From the NCBI GenBank assembly GCA_032622095.1, contig CP136067.1, positions 182,190,556 to 182,254,555 of the forward strand: 64,000 nucleotides of DNA. The letters run 5' to 3'. The notes beneath the pieces are model-generated. The model did no database searches. It was not told the origin of the DNA and worked only from the letters and a program-made list of their open reading frames with translations. This DNA comes from Siphonodentalium dalli. Taxonomy: Eukaryota > Mollusca > Scaphopoda > Gadilida > Siphonodentaliidae. Position numbers and translations under genes: made by a program. This document shows, in pieces, positions 1-11,600 of the stretch. Every line of letters begins with the position of its first letter. The first letter of the stretch is position 1.

Positions 1-9
1 ACCAATGAT

Positions 10-285
10 GTGAAAGAAGAAGAGAGCATTTCGGGAGATGAGAGCATGTCGGGAAAAGAGGATACCATCGACACAGAGTTTGCTCTGTTTCTCAAAAGTT
101 ATAGACGATTAATAGAATACCAGTATCGATTGAAAACATCACGCATACATACCATGATCATGAAGAAAATGGTCAAACTGACCAAACACGGATATAATAA
201 TGAATGGGCTGCAGATGAAGCGATGAGAAAATTCAAGAAACTCTTAGAAGTAAATCTAACGGTCGAAGATTCAGACAATGATTAA
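10..285 (+). CDS. C-terminal part of the zinc-finger element protein (partial copy)
   Basis: 91 codons matching the last ~90 residues of the 200-aa element protein. It runs through DTEFALFLKSYRRLIEY and KHGYNNEWAADEAMRKF to EDSDND, followed by AATAAA at 291-296. The reading frame is intact to the window edge, so the rest of the gene, and perhaps a whole second palindrome, may lie upstream. The upstream acidic segment diverges from the intronic copies and is shorter. Confidence 0.6.
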   Translation: MKEEESISGDESMSGKEDTIDTEFALFLKSYRRLIEYQYRLKTSRIHTMIMKKMVKLTKHGYNNEWAADEAMRKFKKLLEVNLTVEDSDND

Positions 286-1589
286 ATTTCAATAAACTTC
301 ATCAACATGTTATTCTCGTCTTCGTTATATATCTATAAGTGGGGAGGGGGGTTTCACCAATATTACATCACGTCCCTTACCGCGTGTCACTTTAACATTC
401 CACACCGTGCGTGTATTATCCCCCTTTAATTATGTCATAGCATTGGTACATAGAAGACTGTATAACACTATGCCTATGTCTGTATCTGTTGTCACACCGT
501 GAGTGGATTGTCCGCCTTTAATGATGTCATAGCGTGTGTATATGCAAGACAGTATAACCCTATGATAATGCATGTAGCTGTTGTTGGTAAGATGTGAAAT
601 ATAAATTTCAAGGTTCAATTCATTCGTGTAGTAATTTCGTATATGTTCAACGCTCTTCATTCGTGCGCTTGTATTGTTAACATTCATTCATAATGAGTGT
701 CCCTTTAGAGTGTCTTGTGTTCCTTTAAGATTCAAACACCAATATTACATCACGTCCCTTGTTTCGTGTCACTTTAACTCCTTGAGTGTATTGCCCCTTC
801 GAATGATGTCATAGCATGGGTACATGTAAGATAGTATAACACTATGACTATGTCTGTATCTGTTGTTGGTAAGATGTGAAAATATAAATTTCAGTTCATT
901 CGTGTAGTAATTTCGTATATGTTCAACGCTCTTCATTCGTAAGAGTAATTACCAACTGGAAGTTGTACTATTTTTGATAAACATCGGATTTGCTCATCAG
1001 ACGATAAGCTGACAATATTTACGTATGGTCTAATTAGATTCATGCATAAATGTAAGGTAATTTTTGTTATGGTCAAGTTTTTTGTTAAGACCATGTTCTA
1101 ACATAGATCGATAAATAAGTTAAAGGTCATTATATTCCACAGTCAAATCTATTGGTGATCGAATTTGATAACTATTTTATTGGAACAACTAAGAGTATTA
1201 TTTACGTGAGATCAATGAGTCCAATTATTATAAATAATAAATTGCAGGCATCGGTGGATACCCGATTGCCACATTTAGTGATCACGTGATAAACTGATAA
1301 AATGTCCAAGTGACGTACTATAATGAGCAAAAAAAAAATGAGTTGACCTTCGGCTTCGTCCCGATTGGGTACTGAGCTGACACCGGGGATAAATTGACCA
1401 ATGACTGCCATCGTATCCTTTGACAGATATGCGTGCGCAGACTCGTTTGATGTTCGCTATCGCATTACTATGTTTTAATAGCCGAGCCTTCACTTATCGT
1501 CTGACTCTCTTACTGACAAGACCTGTCTACACAGTACTTCTCCGGCAGACTATTCATCCACTGGTAGGCCTACATACAGGTATGCCCAT

Positions 1590-1980
1590 TTTTTTGCTCA
1601 TTTGCTCATTTTTATTGCTCATTTGCTCATTTTATTGCTCATTTTTTTGCTCATTTGCTCATTTATTTGCTCATTTGCTCATTTTCTTGCTCATTTGCTC
1701 ATTTATTTGCTCATTTGCTCATTTTTTTGCTCATTTGCTCATTTATTTGCTCATTTGCTCATTTTTATTGCTCATTTGCTCATTTATTTGCTCATTTGCT
1801 CATTTTTATTGCTCATTTGCTCATTTTCTTGCTCATTTGCTCATTTATTTGCTCATTTGCTCATTTTTATTGCTCATTTGCTCATTTTCTTGCTCATTTG
1901 CTCATTTTTTTGCTCATTTGCTCATTTTTATTGCTCATTTTCTTGCTCATTTGCTCATTTTCTTGCTCATTTGCTCATTG
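1590..1980. repeat. ~20-bp minisatellite, partial copy
   Basis: Same TTGCTCATTTGCTCATTT unit, shorter array. It joins ATGCCC directly, without the 33-bp hairpin sequence seen in the palindrome arms. Confidence 0.9.
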
Positions 1981-2609
1981 ATTGGTGCATACTCAAGAGT
2001 CATAGACCTAACATCCAATGTACGTTAATGGTGTCATAGCGTGGGTGCATAGAAGACTGTATAACACTATGCCTATGTCCGTATCTGTTGTCACACCGTG
2101 AGTGGATTGTCCGCCTTTAATGATGTCATAGTGTGTGTACATGCAAGACAGTATAATACTATGATTATATCTGTAGCTGTTGTTGGTAAGATGTGAAATA
2201 TAAATTTCAAGGTTCAATTCATTCGTGTAGTAATTTCGTATATGTTCAACGCTCTTCATTCGTGCGCTCGTATTGTTAACATTCATTCATAATGAGTGTC
2301 CCTTTAGATCGATAAAATAAGTTAAAGGTCATTACATTCCACAGTCAAATCTATTGGTGATCGAATTTGATAACTATTTTATTGGAACAACTAAGAGTAT
2401 TATTTACGTGAGATCAATGAGTCCAATTATTATAAATAATATATTGCAGGCATCGGTGGATACCCGATTGCCACATTTAGTGATCACGTGATAAACTGAT
2501 AATATGTCCAAGTGACGTACTATATGTATGCATTCTGATCCGCTGTCGTTATTCATTCCATAACGTAATGCCTCAGGCCAGTCGAAAATTGGTTGCTCGT
2601 CATCTTCAT

Positions 2610-2935
2610 TATATTGAAATTTTGGAAGTTTTTGAAATTTTGGAAATTTTGGAAGTTTTGGAAATTTTTGGAGTTTTGGAAATTTTGGAAGTTTTAGAAA
2701 TTTTGGAAATTTTGGAAATTTTGGAAATTTTGGGAGTTTTGGAAATTTTGTAAGTTTTGGAAATTTTGGAAATTTTGGAAATTTTGGAAGTTTTTGAAAT
2801 TTTGGAAGTTTTGGAAATTCTGGAAATTTTGGAAGTTTTTGAAATTTTTGAAATATTTGAAAGTTTTTGAAATTTTGGAAGTTTTTGAAATTTTGGAAGT
2901 TTTGGGTTTTGAAAAAATATTTTGGGTTTTTGATA
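2610..2935. repeat. GGAAATTTT low-complexity array
   Basis: Irregular 9-12 bp units (TTGGAAATT/TTGGAAGTT). Corresponds to the shorter arrays at 14384-14530 and 23790-23925. ORFs over it are Phe/Lys/Gln-rich artefacts. Confidence 0.85.
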
Positions 2936-3052
2936 TTTTGGGAATATTTTAGTACAACCAATTTTACCCTCAAACAATTTTACCCTCAAACAATTTTTAG
3001 ACCCCAAAGATTCTATTTTTAGATGTGACGCGAACGAGACCCTATATCTTCT

Positions 3053-3870
3053 GTGAGCATATCCCCGTTTACATTACACCGACTATATACATGGACTTTT
3101 AACCAGGTGAGCATATCCCTGTTTACATTACACCGACGATATACATGGACTTTTAACCAGGTGAGCATATCCCCGTTTACATTACACCGACGATATACAT
3201 GAATTTTTAACGAGGTGAGCATATCCCCGTTTACATTACACCGACGATATGCATGGACTTTTAACCAGGTGAGCATATCCCCGTTTACATTACACCGACT
3301 ATATACATGGACTTTTAACCAGGTGAGCATATCCCTGTTTACATTACACCGACTATATACATGGACTTTTAACCAGGTGAGCATATCCCCGTTTACATTA
3401 CACCGACGATATACATGGACTTTTAACCAGGTGAGCATATCCCTGTTTACATTACACCGACTATATACATGGACTTTTAACCAGGTGAGCATATCCCTGT
3501 TTACATTACACCGACTATATACATGGACTTTTAACCAGGTGAGCATATCCCCGTTTACATTACACCGACGATATACATGGACTTTTAACCAGGTGAGCAT
3601 ATCCCTGTTTACATTACACCGACTATATACATGGACTTTTAACCAGGTGAGCATATCCCCGTTTACATTACACCGACGATATACATGGACTTTTAACCAG
3701 GTGAGGATATCCCTGTTTACATTACACCGACGATATACATGGACTTTTAACCAGGTGAGCATATCCCTGTTTACATTACACCGACGATATACATGGACTT
3801 TTAACCAGGTGAGCATATCCCTGTTTACATTACACCGACGATATACATGGAATTTTAACCAGGTGAGCAT
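3053..3870. repeat. 54-bp tandem array, ~15 copies
   Basis: The unit begins GTGAGCATATCCC(C/T)GTTTAC and ends TTTTAACCAG. Exactly 54 bp (18 codons), so both strands stay open (283 and 221 codons). Variants are mainly C/T in the CCCGTT segment and GAC(G/T)ATA. It starts exactly where the element copy ends. Confidence 0.95.
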
Positions 3871-4488
3871 AGTGTTGTAGTGTCGGCTGGGTGCTGATAC
3901 ACTGTTGAGTCCTTGGGGAATTTTACATACTTTTATTTCACAAAAACCGAAATTCCAAGAGGGTGAGAGATGGACATCAATTTGGTGACACAGTCAGTAT
4001 AACAAAACAGTTCAAACGCATAGATTCTGGAACATAAACCCGATCTTCTCGAGTGTAGATCATTTGAAGTCGGCTGCATATATAACGAAACATGCATCGA
4101 GTTCTCGACTGTAGCTGCACAATATACTAAACTGATTCTGATTACTGAAACAACGTTAATGTTTTAACATAATATTATGTGTGTCGAATTTTGAAAATTG
4201 CCGAATTTTTATACCAAAGAAACTTAACACTTGTTAAATAGCCGAAAGCAGTGTGTTATCTGATTAACCAAATTGCACATTGAAACGATAATTAAGTGAT
4301 ATTTTATAACTTAGACAATGTGCAAAATTGTTATCACTATATACTGTAAATTATAACTAGTGTAGAACACACTTTGGTTGAATAGACCGGAACGACAAGT
4401 AGAAATAATATCCCCGTTTACGTTCTTTCCTAATTTAATTGGAAATTCTATTTCGAATTTCATCACTGATCAGATGATATTCCTTGGC

Positions 4489-4805
4489 AAACTCCAGGCA
4501 GAGTTATCTCCCATCGCTCCGCTGAGATACCACTGCCATAAGGACATTTGGTAAGGATTTCTTACTATGTTCTTAGTTCTTATGTTTTAGGATTAAAATT
4601 GTCTATGTTTGGCTCAGTTTATATTGTTCTTATCAATACCGAAAGAATTACCATTATTGCAAACTTTTGGTGATCAAAATAAGATAATAGGTGACTAAAT
4701 ATAGTTCCGACGATATGTAAAAATAGATGTATTGGTCCGCAAAGTGCCATCCTTGTGGCAGTGCTATATCGCAGTGATAACGTAGATGGCGCTGAATGGA
4801 GTTTG
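4489..4805 (-). mobile_element. AAACTCC-ended MITE, copy 1
   Basis: Begins AAACTCCAGGCAGAGTTATC and ends TGGAGTTT, about 317 bp. Reverse-orientation relative of 27391-27694 and 35169-35483. Contains the GGGAGATAACTC motif. Confidence 0.75.
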
Positions 4806-4967
4806 AGTCCTTGGTTTGCAGCAATTGCAATTTCGATCATCATGCTGCACATGCTCGTGTGTATTTGAATGGATAGATGCGGTGGATCAATATGATGTGT
4901 TTTTCGCGTTACAAAATATAGTATTTGATGGACATATTATGCCACGCGATCAGTAGCTCCTTTTTTG

Positions 4968-4981
4968 TTTTCTCTCTATCG

Positions 4982-5012
<31 letters not shown>

Positions 5013-5042
5013 TCTCTCTCGTTCTCTCTCTCTCTCTCCCCT
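4968..5042. repeat. (TC)n microsatellite
   Basis: Interrupted CT/TC dinucleotide run of about 70 bp. Confidence 0.9.
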
Positions 5043-5463
5043 AGATCTCTATATTATGTTTTGAGGGACATACCAATGTGACATACCGATGGATGCATGG
5101 CCATTTCGATTCACGCTCCCTGAAGCAAGCATGCACGTTTGAAGCAATGGACAATCTAATATATGTATATCAAAAACTGGCCCACTCTCTATCTCGCCTT
5201 CCCCTCATTTCTCCCAAGCCCCCTTCATTTGTACAATTTGTTTCACTCCCTTAAGCGTTGTTTGTGCTTCTTGTCTCGTCAACGGTTAGGGAGAGCCACG
5301 ATGCCAACAAGAAATCCTTGTCTCACAATAAAGCGTTCGGGATAAAGACAAAAAGTCGCACCTGGTATCTCAGTAACGACTCTATATTTTGGCAGCCATG
5401 TTATCAGCCAATCTAGTTGTATGTTGTTGTCTCGACCTGATCTGGCCTTGTGCTCTTTTCCAG

Positions 5464-5654
5464 CCAGGGCGAAGATTGGCACAAATTCAGGAGCCAGGTG
5501 CAGAAAAAAATGCTGATGCCGAAGGCCGTTGCATCTTACATCAATGTGCAACAGGCAATCGCCGAAGATCTCGTTGTGCGGATCGGAGAACTGCGAGACA
5601 AACAAGGCGAAGTTGCAGACACCAGAAATGTATTCAGTCGGTTCTCCATGGAAT
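5464..5654 (+). CDS. P450 exon 1 of those visible (helix C region)
   Basis: The acceptor TTTTCCAG precedes 5464; the donor GTAAGT starts at 5655. One leading base completes a codon from an upstream exon, then 63 codons begin QGEDWHKFRSQVQKK, the helix-C WxxxR whose Trp and Arg contact the haem propionates. The exon ends in phase 1 inside the Ser codon of SMES. I could not find the preceding exon in 3871-5460. Reverse-strand ORFs over this exon are shadows. Confidence 0.92.
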
Positions 5655-8600
5655 GTAAGTGTTAATGTCGAGAAAACAAGCAAATGGGGGTATCGTCGGT
5701 GGGCCTCTAAAAGGTCGTACCTCAGGAAAATTGTTCAGGAGACTTAAAAATTATTTATCTCTGGAACTAGAATTTGTATCTGCCAATAACTTTGCACAAT
5801 AACACCTCGTATCACATTTGTTGTAAAAATTTTCACATTCATATTCAATTATCTTCAAGTTGATGAGAAAACGTGATATTATGGTGTTATACGACTTTTT
5901 AGAAGTAAAAAGTAGAATATTACTGGAATTCTTTCCCATACGATCTTTTGTTACTGTTGGTTTTGACGATTGCCGCGGCCTCGTTAGTCCTTGTCACTCA
6001 GGGTAAGTAGGATATACCCCCGGCTATTCTTCAAAACAATCCAATCAGAATTACCCTACCGAGAACGCGAGAAATAAATTATACGGCATTTTAGAATTAA
6101 CGAAAATTTCGCGGGGAATCCATATACGACATTTTAGACCACGAATTTCCCAGAAAAACACCAAAACAGTTATACTTGAAATATTGACAAGTTATCTGAT
6201 GAACCTATGTAATCGAACCCGTAGATTCCAAAAATGCAATAAAAAGTTTCGCGCCAAAATGACAGGTACGTCCTTTTAGAAGCCCACCGACGGTGTGTTT
6301 TGAGGATTTTCGCTGGGTCCCAATTTCAAATTTGTGACTGCATCATTCTCCTCACAAGATAAAATTCTAAAAGTTTCAACTCGCGCGTTTTAGAACATTT
6401 CAATGCTGAGCCTGCTGATACTGTTGTGTGCTGCAACACTAAATGGATTGTACCACTCAGATATACACGGATGCATTGGAAATGTCCATTATTCATTTGG
6501 AGGGATACTTATATGTGAGCAGATGACAGTCTGACGAAATGATACTACAAGTGCAAAATAATTCATTGGTGATTGACTGCACAAAAGTCATTGAAACAGA
6601 TAACCCTACAACCTTACAATGCCTTGAGGAAGCAGCAAGAAACTACATATATTCAATGCATCCAATAAGAACAGATATACTGAAAAACTAACTGGCCAAA
6701 AGTTAGGGCTAGAAATAAGACCATTGCAAGACATGTATAAAATATTTAGAACAGAAAAGGTTAGCCATGATATTTCTACATGTGGAAATGTTTGCTTTTT
6801 CATGACTTTAATATAAGTATTGCCATGGTAACTGAGTCAGTCCTTTCGACACATCTATGCGTAGGGACAGTGTGTGTCTATTGGCTTAATCAGAGCACAT
6901 TCGTTCGAAGACCATACTATCTTCTTGTAAAGGATGTAGGATGAATGTGTTAAAGAGGTACTGTACACTAAATCCAGTCATGAATGGGAACATCTCCTAC
7001 TATATTCAACAGAATATATTCAACAAATGAATGAACTTGAGCTATGGATGAGTGTAGAATACACTACTGTGCTCTGAACGATGTAAAACACATGGTAATT
7101 ATAATGAAATTATAATTACTCGAGTTTTTTTTTACTTCGTTCTCAGGAGGGTATCACCCCCCCCCCCCCCCTTCGGTACGCGGGATTCAGGGTGTTTTGA
7201 AGCCGTACGCGGGATTCATACCCCGGAATTAACTGGTATTCGGGTTCAAGCAAAACATCTTGGACGCAGGTTTTGATGGCGCAAAATAATATTTTGTGCT
7301 AGTTATCTGTATGAATGAGTGGGTATAGAATAGCTTCTTGGGCATATTCGACCACCATGCCATCATAAAGTATCATTAATCGTATCGTAACGGCCTCATA
7401 ACGCCCATAATACTCTACACCAACATAATATCAGGTATAATGGATCATAATGTGTCTATGTAACTTCTGATTGTATCTGTCTGATATTAAAACAGTCAAT
7501 TTGTATGTCATTTATCGCATATTATTTCTTAACATGTATTCAGGATTCACCCCCCAAAATTAACTGGTATTCAGGATTCAGGGGGAGGGGGGTGATACCC
7601 TCTCTCAGAGCACACGTGTGTACACAAGGCTCAAATTTATTCATTTGTTGAATATATTCTGTTGAGTATAATAGGAGATGGTCCCATAGATGGCCGGAGT
7701 TAGTGTACATTACCCATTTAACCCTTTACCCAACAAACCGGCCAAAACCGGCCAAATAAAGCTTCAACAGCCTAAAATATCTTCGGTCTGTCTCAATAGA
7801 ACCATACAAATATGGATATCATTGGAACCGGCTCCTTGACCACATTGTAATTATGCCATGTGCCAATGCATTCTCTTATATATGCGAGTCGACCATAGGT
7901 CGCCTCGCATATATAAGAGAATGCATTGGCCTAAAAAAATCTTTTTTTAACACTTTTTTACATTTTTTCTTACATTCTTTAACAATTTTATAATTTTTAA
8001 TGTGTTAAGCCAATGCATTCTCTTATATATGCGAGGCGACCTATGGTCGACTCGCATATATAAGGGAATGCATTGGCACAGGGCCCTTCTGTTGGGTAAA
8101 GGGTTAACGTTCGATATAATTTTTCCTATTTCAGCTATAGCAGCCGTGTGCTTCAACAAACGCGTTGGAGCTCTGGACCGCGTTGTTGCAGATGAAGCCC
8201 ATCAGTTTCTGACGTCAGTCAACACGGTATTATCTGTGAATGCCGCCGAGTACCACACCCCTCCCTTCTATAAATGGTTCGAAACTCCTTCATTCAAGAA
8301 ACTGAAGGCATCACAGGAGACTATTGTCAGGTATATATCAGTAATCTTATGTCTGTTGCTCGGGAAATATTTTATTATATATAATATATGATATTTTTCG
8401 AAGAATAATATTTCCATGTATATTAAGACACCCATTCTGTAAATTCTCTATTCTCAAGACTTACATGCAGTGAACATTCGAAGCCAAGCATCGCTCAAAA
8501 TAGGAAATTAAGTGCAAGAACATAACCAAAACCAAAATGTTATGTGCACTCCTCGGCGACCTTTTTGAAAATATGATAAAAATATGATAAAGACAAAGGG

Positions 8601-11600
8601 CTGTTTGGGATGGAACGTGGAACAAAACAACAAACCGCAGAACAACAATTATTAATGGCGTGGAACAGGTGATATCTCGAAGAATATATCACATAAACGG
8701 CACGACATGGTCTCAAACGAATGGCTGATAGCATCACCAAATTCACCCTCTGGGGACCTCATTCTGCTTACACCTCAGCAGAATGAGGTTCCCAGAGGGT
8801 GAATTTGGTGATGCTAGCCCGATATGCGGGGTAGCATCACTAAATTCACCCTCTGCATGGAGACCTCATTCTGCAAATGACAGACACTATTTCAAGCCTT
8901 GAAAGGGATAATCCATCCATTGGAGGGTACTTTTGAAAAACTGCCCTCGATGAATACGCTATCAAAGATCGCTCGTTGATAGACGTCCGGTTATGCATAT
9001 ATCTATACTTTTCTATTTTTTTTATTCCACGCACAGAATGGCAGCAGAATATGCAAAAGAAGCTTTGAATAATATCGAGTCACACGTGACTGGTGAGCAA
9101 GCCGATTTGATACCGTACCTGATGACAAAGACTTCCTTATCAGACAAAGAAGTGCTAACAGTCGTCAGCGAATTCTTCTTCGGGGGCACCGACACGGTAT
9201 GTTATTACCAGTAATTTCTCACCGATGTTCACGCATGCAACTGAAAAGTTCAATGCTTAAAATGTTCTGGTAATTACCAGAAAATAAATAAAAAATGTAT
9301 ATGAAAACAAATAGTTTTGTCGTACGTTTTAATTTGGAAAATAGGAACATAGTAAAACTAAACTTTGGAATAACAATGGTCACAATATGTTATATAGACA
9401 ATGAATGGCTTGGAGTTGACTAATGCCAAAATAGTGGTCCGAGAGGAGGAATAGTCCTCGAGCCATTCATTGTTTATTATATTGACCATGGCAGGGGAGC
9501 ATAACTATGTTATTAGTTACATCTAACAACATCTCTTCATGATTCATACATTTATGTCTATAAATACGTCATTAGCAAAGACATTTTGACGAAATTTTAG
9601 AAGTTAATTTGCTTAACTTCGATTAAAACGGAAAAGGAAGTTATAAATAACGTCCACTGGCATTACAAACTTAGGACTGGCCGCTTGAAAATTAAACGGA
9701 CAAACTATTAAATACATTGGATAGCTATGATCGGACATTTGTAAGAACATTATAATTCACCAATAAATCTAATGATATACCGATATTGCAACAAGCATCG
9801 TACAAGGTATAGTTTAAGATTGGCCGTATCTTCAGGCGGCAACCCGATTTCGCGAAATGAGTTTGTTACTATAAATCGAAAAATAATAGTAGGCATGTAG
9901 GAATCCTACTGGGGTACTATCTTAAAATAATATAGCAGTGTGCAGCCAAGCAGAATGCGAGAAAGTCACATGAGATATATATACTCATATTATAGACAGA
10001 GCAATGAACTAATGTAGCCCAATTTTATAGCGACATTTTCTATGTCCAGCTATGGTCTAGAAAACAGGAAATGTGCGGAATCTCGTACCATAGTTCAGTG
10101 GGAGAGCACGAATTGGACCCATGGCACACCCATCGGGCCCTCCCGAAAAAAAAACGAAAATTAATTTTTGTTGAAATTACTAAGTCGAATATTGAATATT
10201 CACACGAATATCAAAAGAATATCGAACATGAATTGTCAAATTGCAGCGCGAAATTGCGGACCATATTTAAGTGGGAGAACCCGAATTATGTCAGAGAAAT
10301 CTCGCCGTGGAAATGTTTTTGTCATATCGAACATGAAACCAACGTCACCCGAATATCAATTGAATATCGAACATGCAAACTAACTTCACACGTCTATATA
10401 TATAATATAGGGAAGAAAACTATCCCTGTTATCAGCTGTTGTTGGTTTAAATTAACAGCATACTGGTCCATTGTTTTTCCTCCAAAAATAAATTCATAGT
10501 ATTCCTTATTGTTAAAGGCACGGGAGGCCTTAGTTGTCGAAAATATTCATATTTGTTCCAATCATCGTAAACAGAAAAACATTAAAACGCATAAAGTTTC
10601 GTCAATATATACCATGACCATCGCGAAAACAGCATGCTATCACAAAGACCTACTATATTTTACCTAAGCAACAGCCTGATTGTGTTACAGAAGACAGCAC
10701 TGTGCTATTGGCTAAACACACATAAATTATATAAACGCTCTTTATTAGTTCCATATAAGGAATGCAGCAACAAAGAACGCTCTTTATGATTACCATCATA
10801 ATATAAACAAACACCAGGAAAGTAACTTTTTATGCTTTTGTTTACATAACAATGGTCAAACATGTGACAATAACATACTGTTTATGTGATATTTCTTATT
10901 TGTATACGAACAAAGTCTATCTACATTTTAATATTCTTTCTGTTTGTGGCGGTTTTTGACGGGTGAAAATATTTTCACAGGATACCCACCGCCAAGACCT
11001 CCTGTACCTTTAAATTCTTAAACTGGATCGTGAATTGGTACGATTTAACATGAATTATTGATCGTGGTATACCGACACACGACAGTGTGTCATTGAAAGG
11101 ACGATGAAAATATTTTGTCTGTAAGATGTAGATCTGACACTTCTTATTCGGAATTTTATGTAACATATTTTTGAATCATTATTATATATTATTATGAACT
11201 CCGATGACATTGAGAGAGAACTATGTTCGTTCACCCTATGCGAAAATAGCAATTGCAGAGTGAATAAGTGATACAACATTAAATATATCAATATTTTTTA
11301 TTATGTACTGATCCACCGTATGACAAAAGTAGTTGCGGTATAAAAAATCCGAAAAATGTCTTCCAGCCAATAACTACATTATATTGCAAAGTGCTGAAAT
11401 CGCATTTATGAACTTTTAGTATTGAAAAGAGAACACTTATCGCCTGTGGTGATTTTAATTGCATTGTGAAATAATGCGCAAACATTAACTAGGTCAACCA
11501 GACAAATCACCACACACTTCAGTGTAAATCATTTTAACCCTTTCAGTGCCAAGTCCGATTTTTGTATCAACCCATATTTCCTTCATCATTTTTCAAATTT

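Larger units (their letters stand above)
1..3052 (+). mobile_element. Partial second copy of the palindrome arm
   Basis: Collinear with right-arm modules: protein tail (10-285), ~300-bp modules (355-950), ~20-bp minisatellite (1590-1980), outer module (2008-2310), low-complexity TTGGAAATT repeats (2610-2930) and the common end ATCTTCTG at about 3052. It differs in three ways: no duplicated gene tail, no 33-bp hairpin before the minisatellite, and a second copy of the 1105-1320 block at 2305-2530 in place of the 76-codon ORF. Confidence 0.75.
3871..5463. other. Non-coding DNA before first visible P450 exon
   Basis: Probably P450 intron. Holds one MITE (4489-4805) and a CT microsatellite (about 4968-5040). 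I searched for the missing P450 N-terminal exons (a proline-rich, GP..LP.IG-like start, or YP.R…LL) and saw none. Confidence 0.5.

Noticed and set aside
2404-3007. 189- and 132-codon Phe/Lys/Gln-rich ORFs
   Set aside because: They are translations of the GGAAATTTT low-complexity array.
3019-3880. Long ORFs on both strands of the 54-bp array
   Set aside because: The period is a multiple of three and lacks stops on either strand; the repeats explain the open frames.
5279-5683. 134-codon minus-strand ORF
   Set aside because: Antisense shadow of P450 exon 1; the plus strand has splice sites and family motifs.
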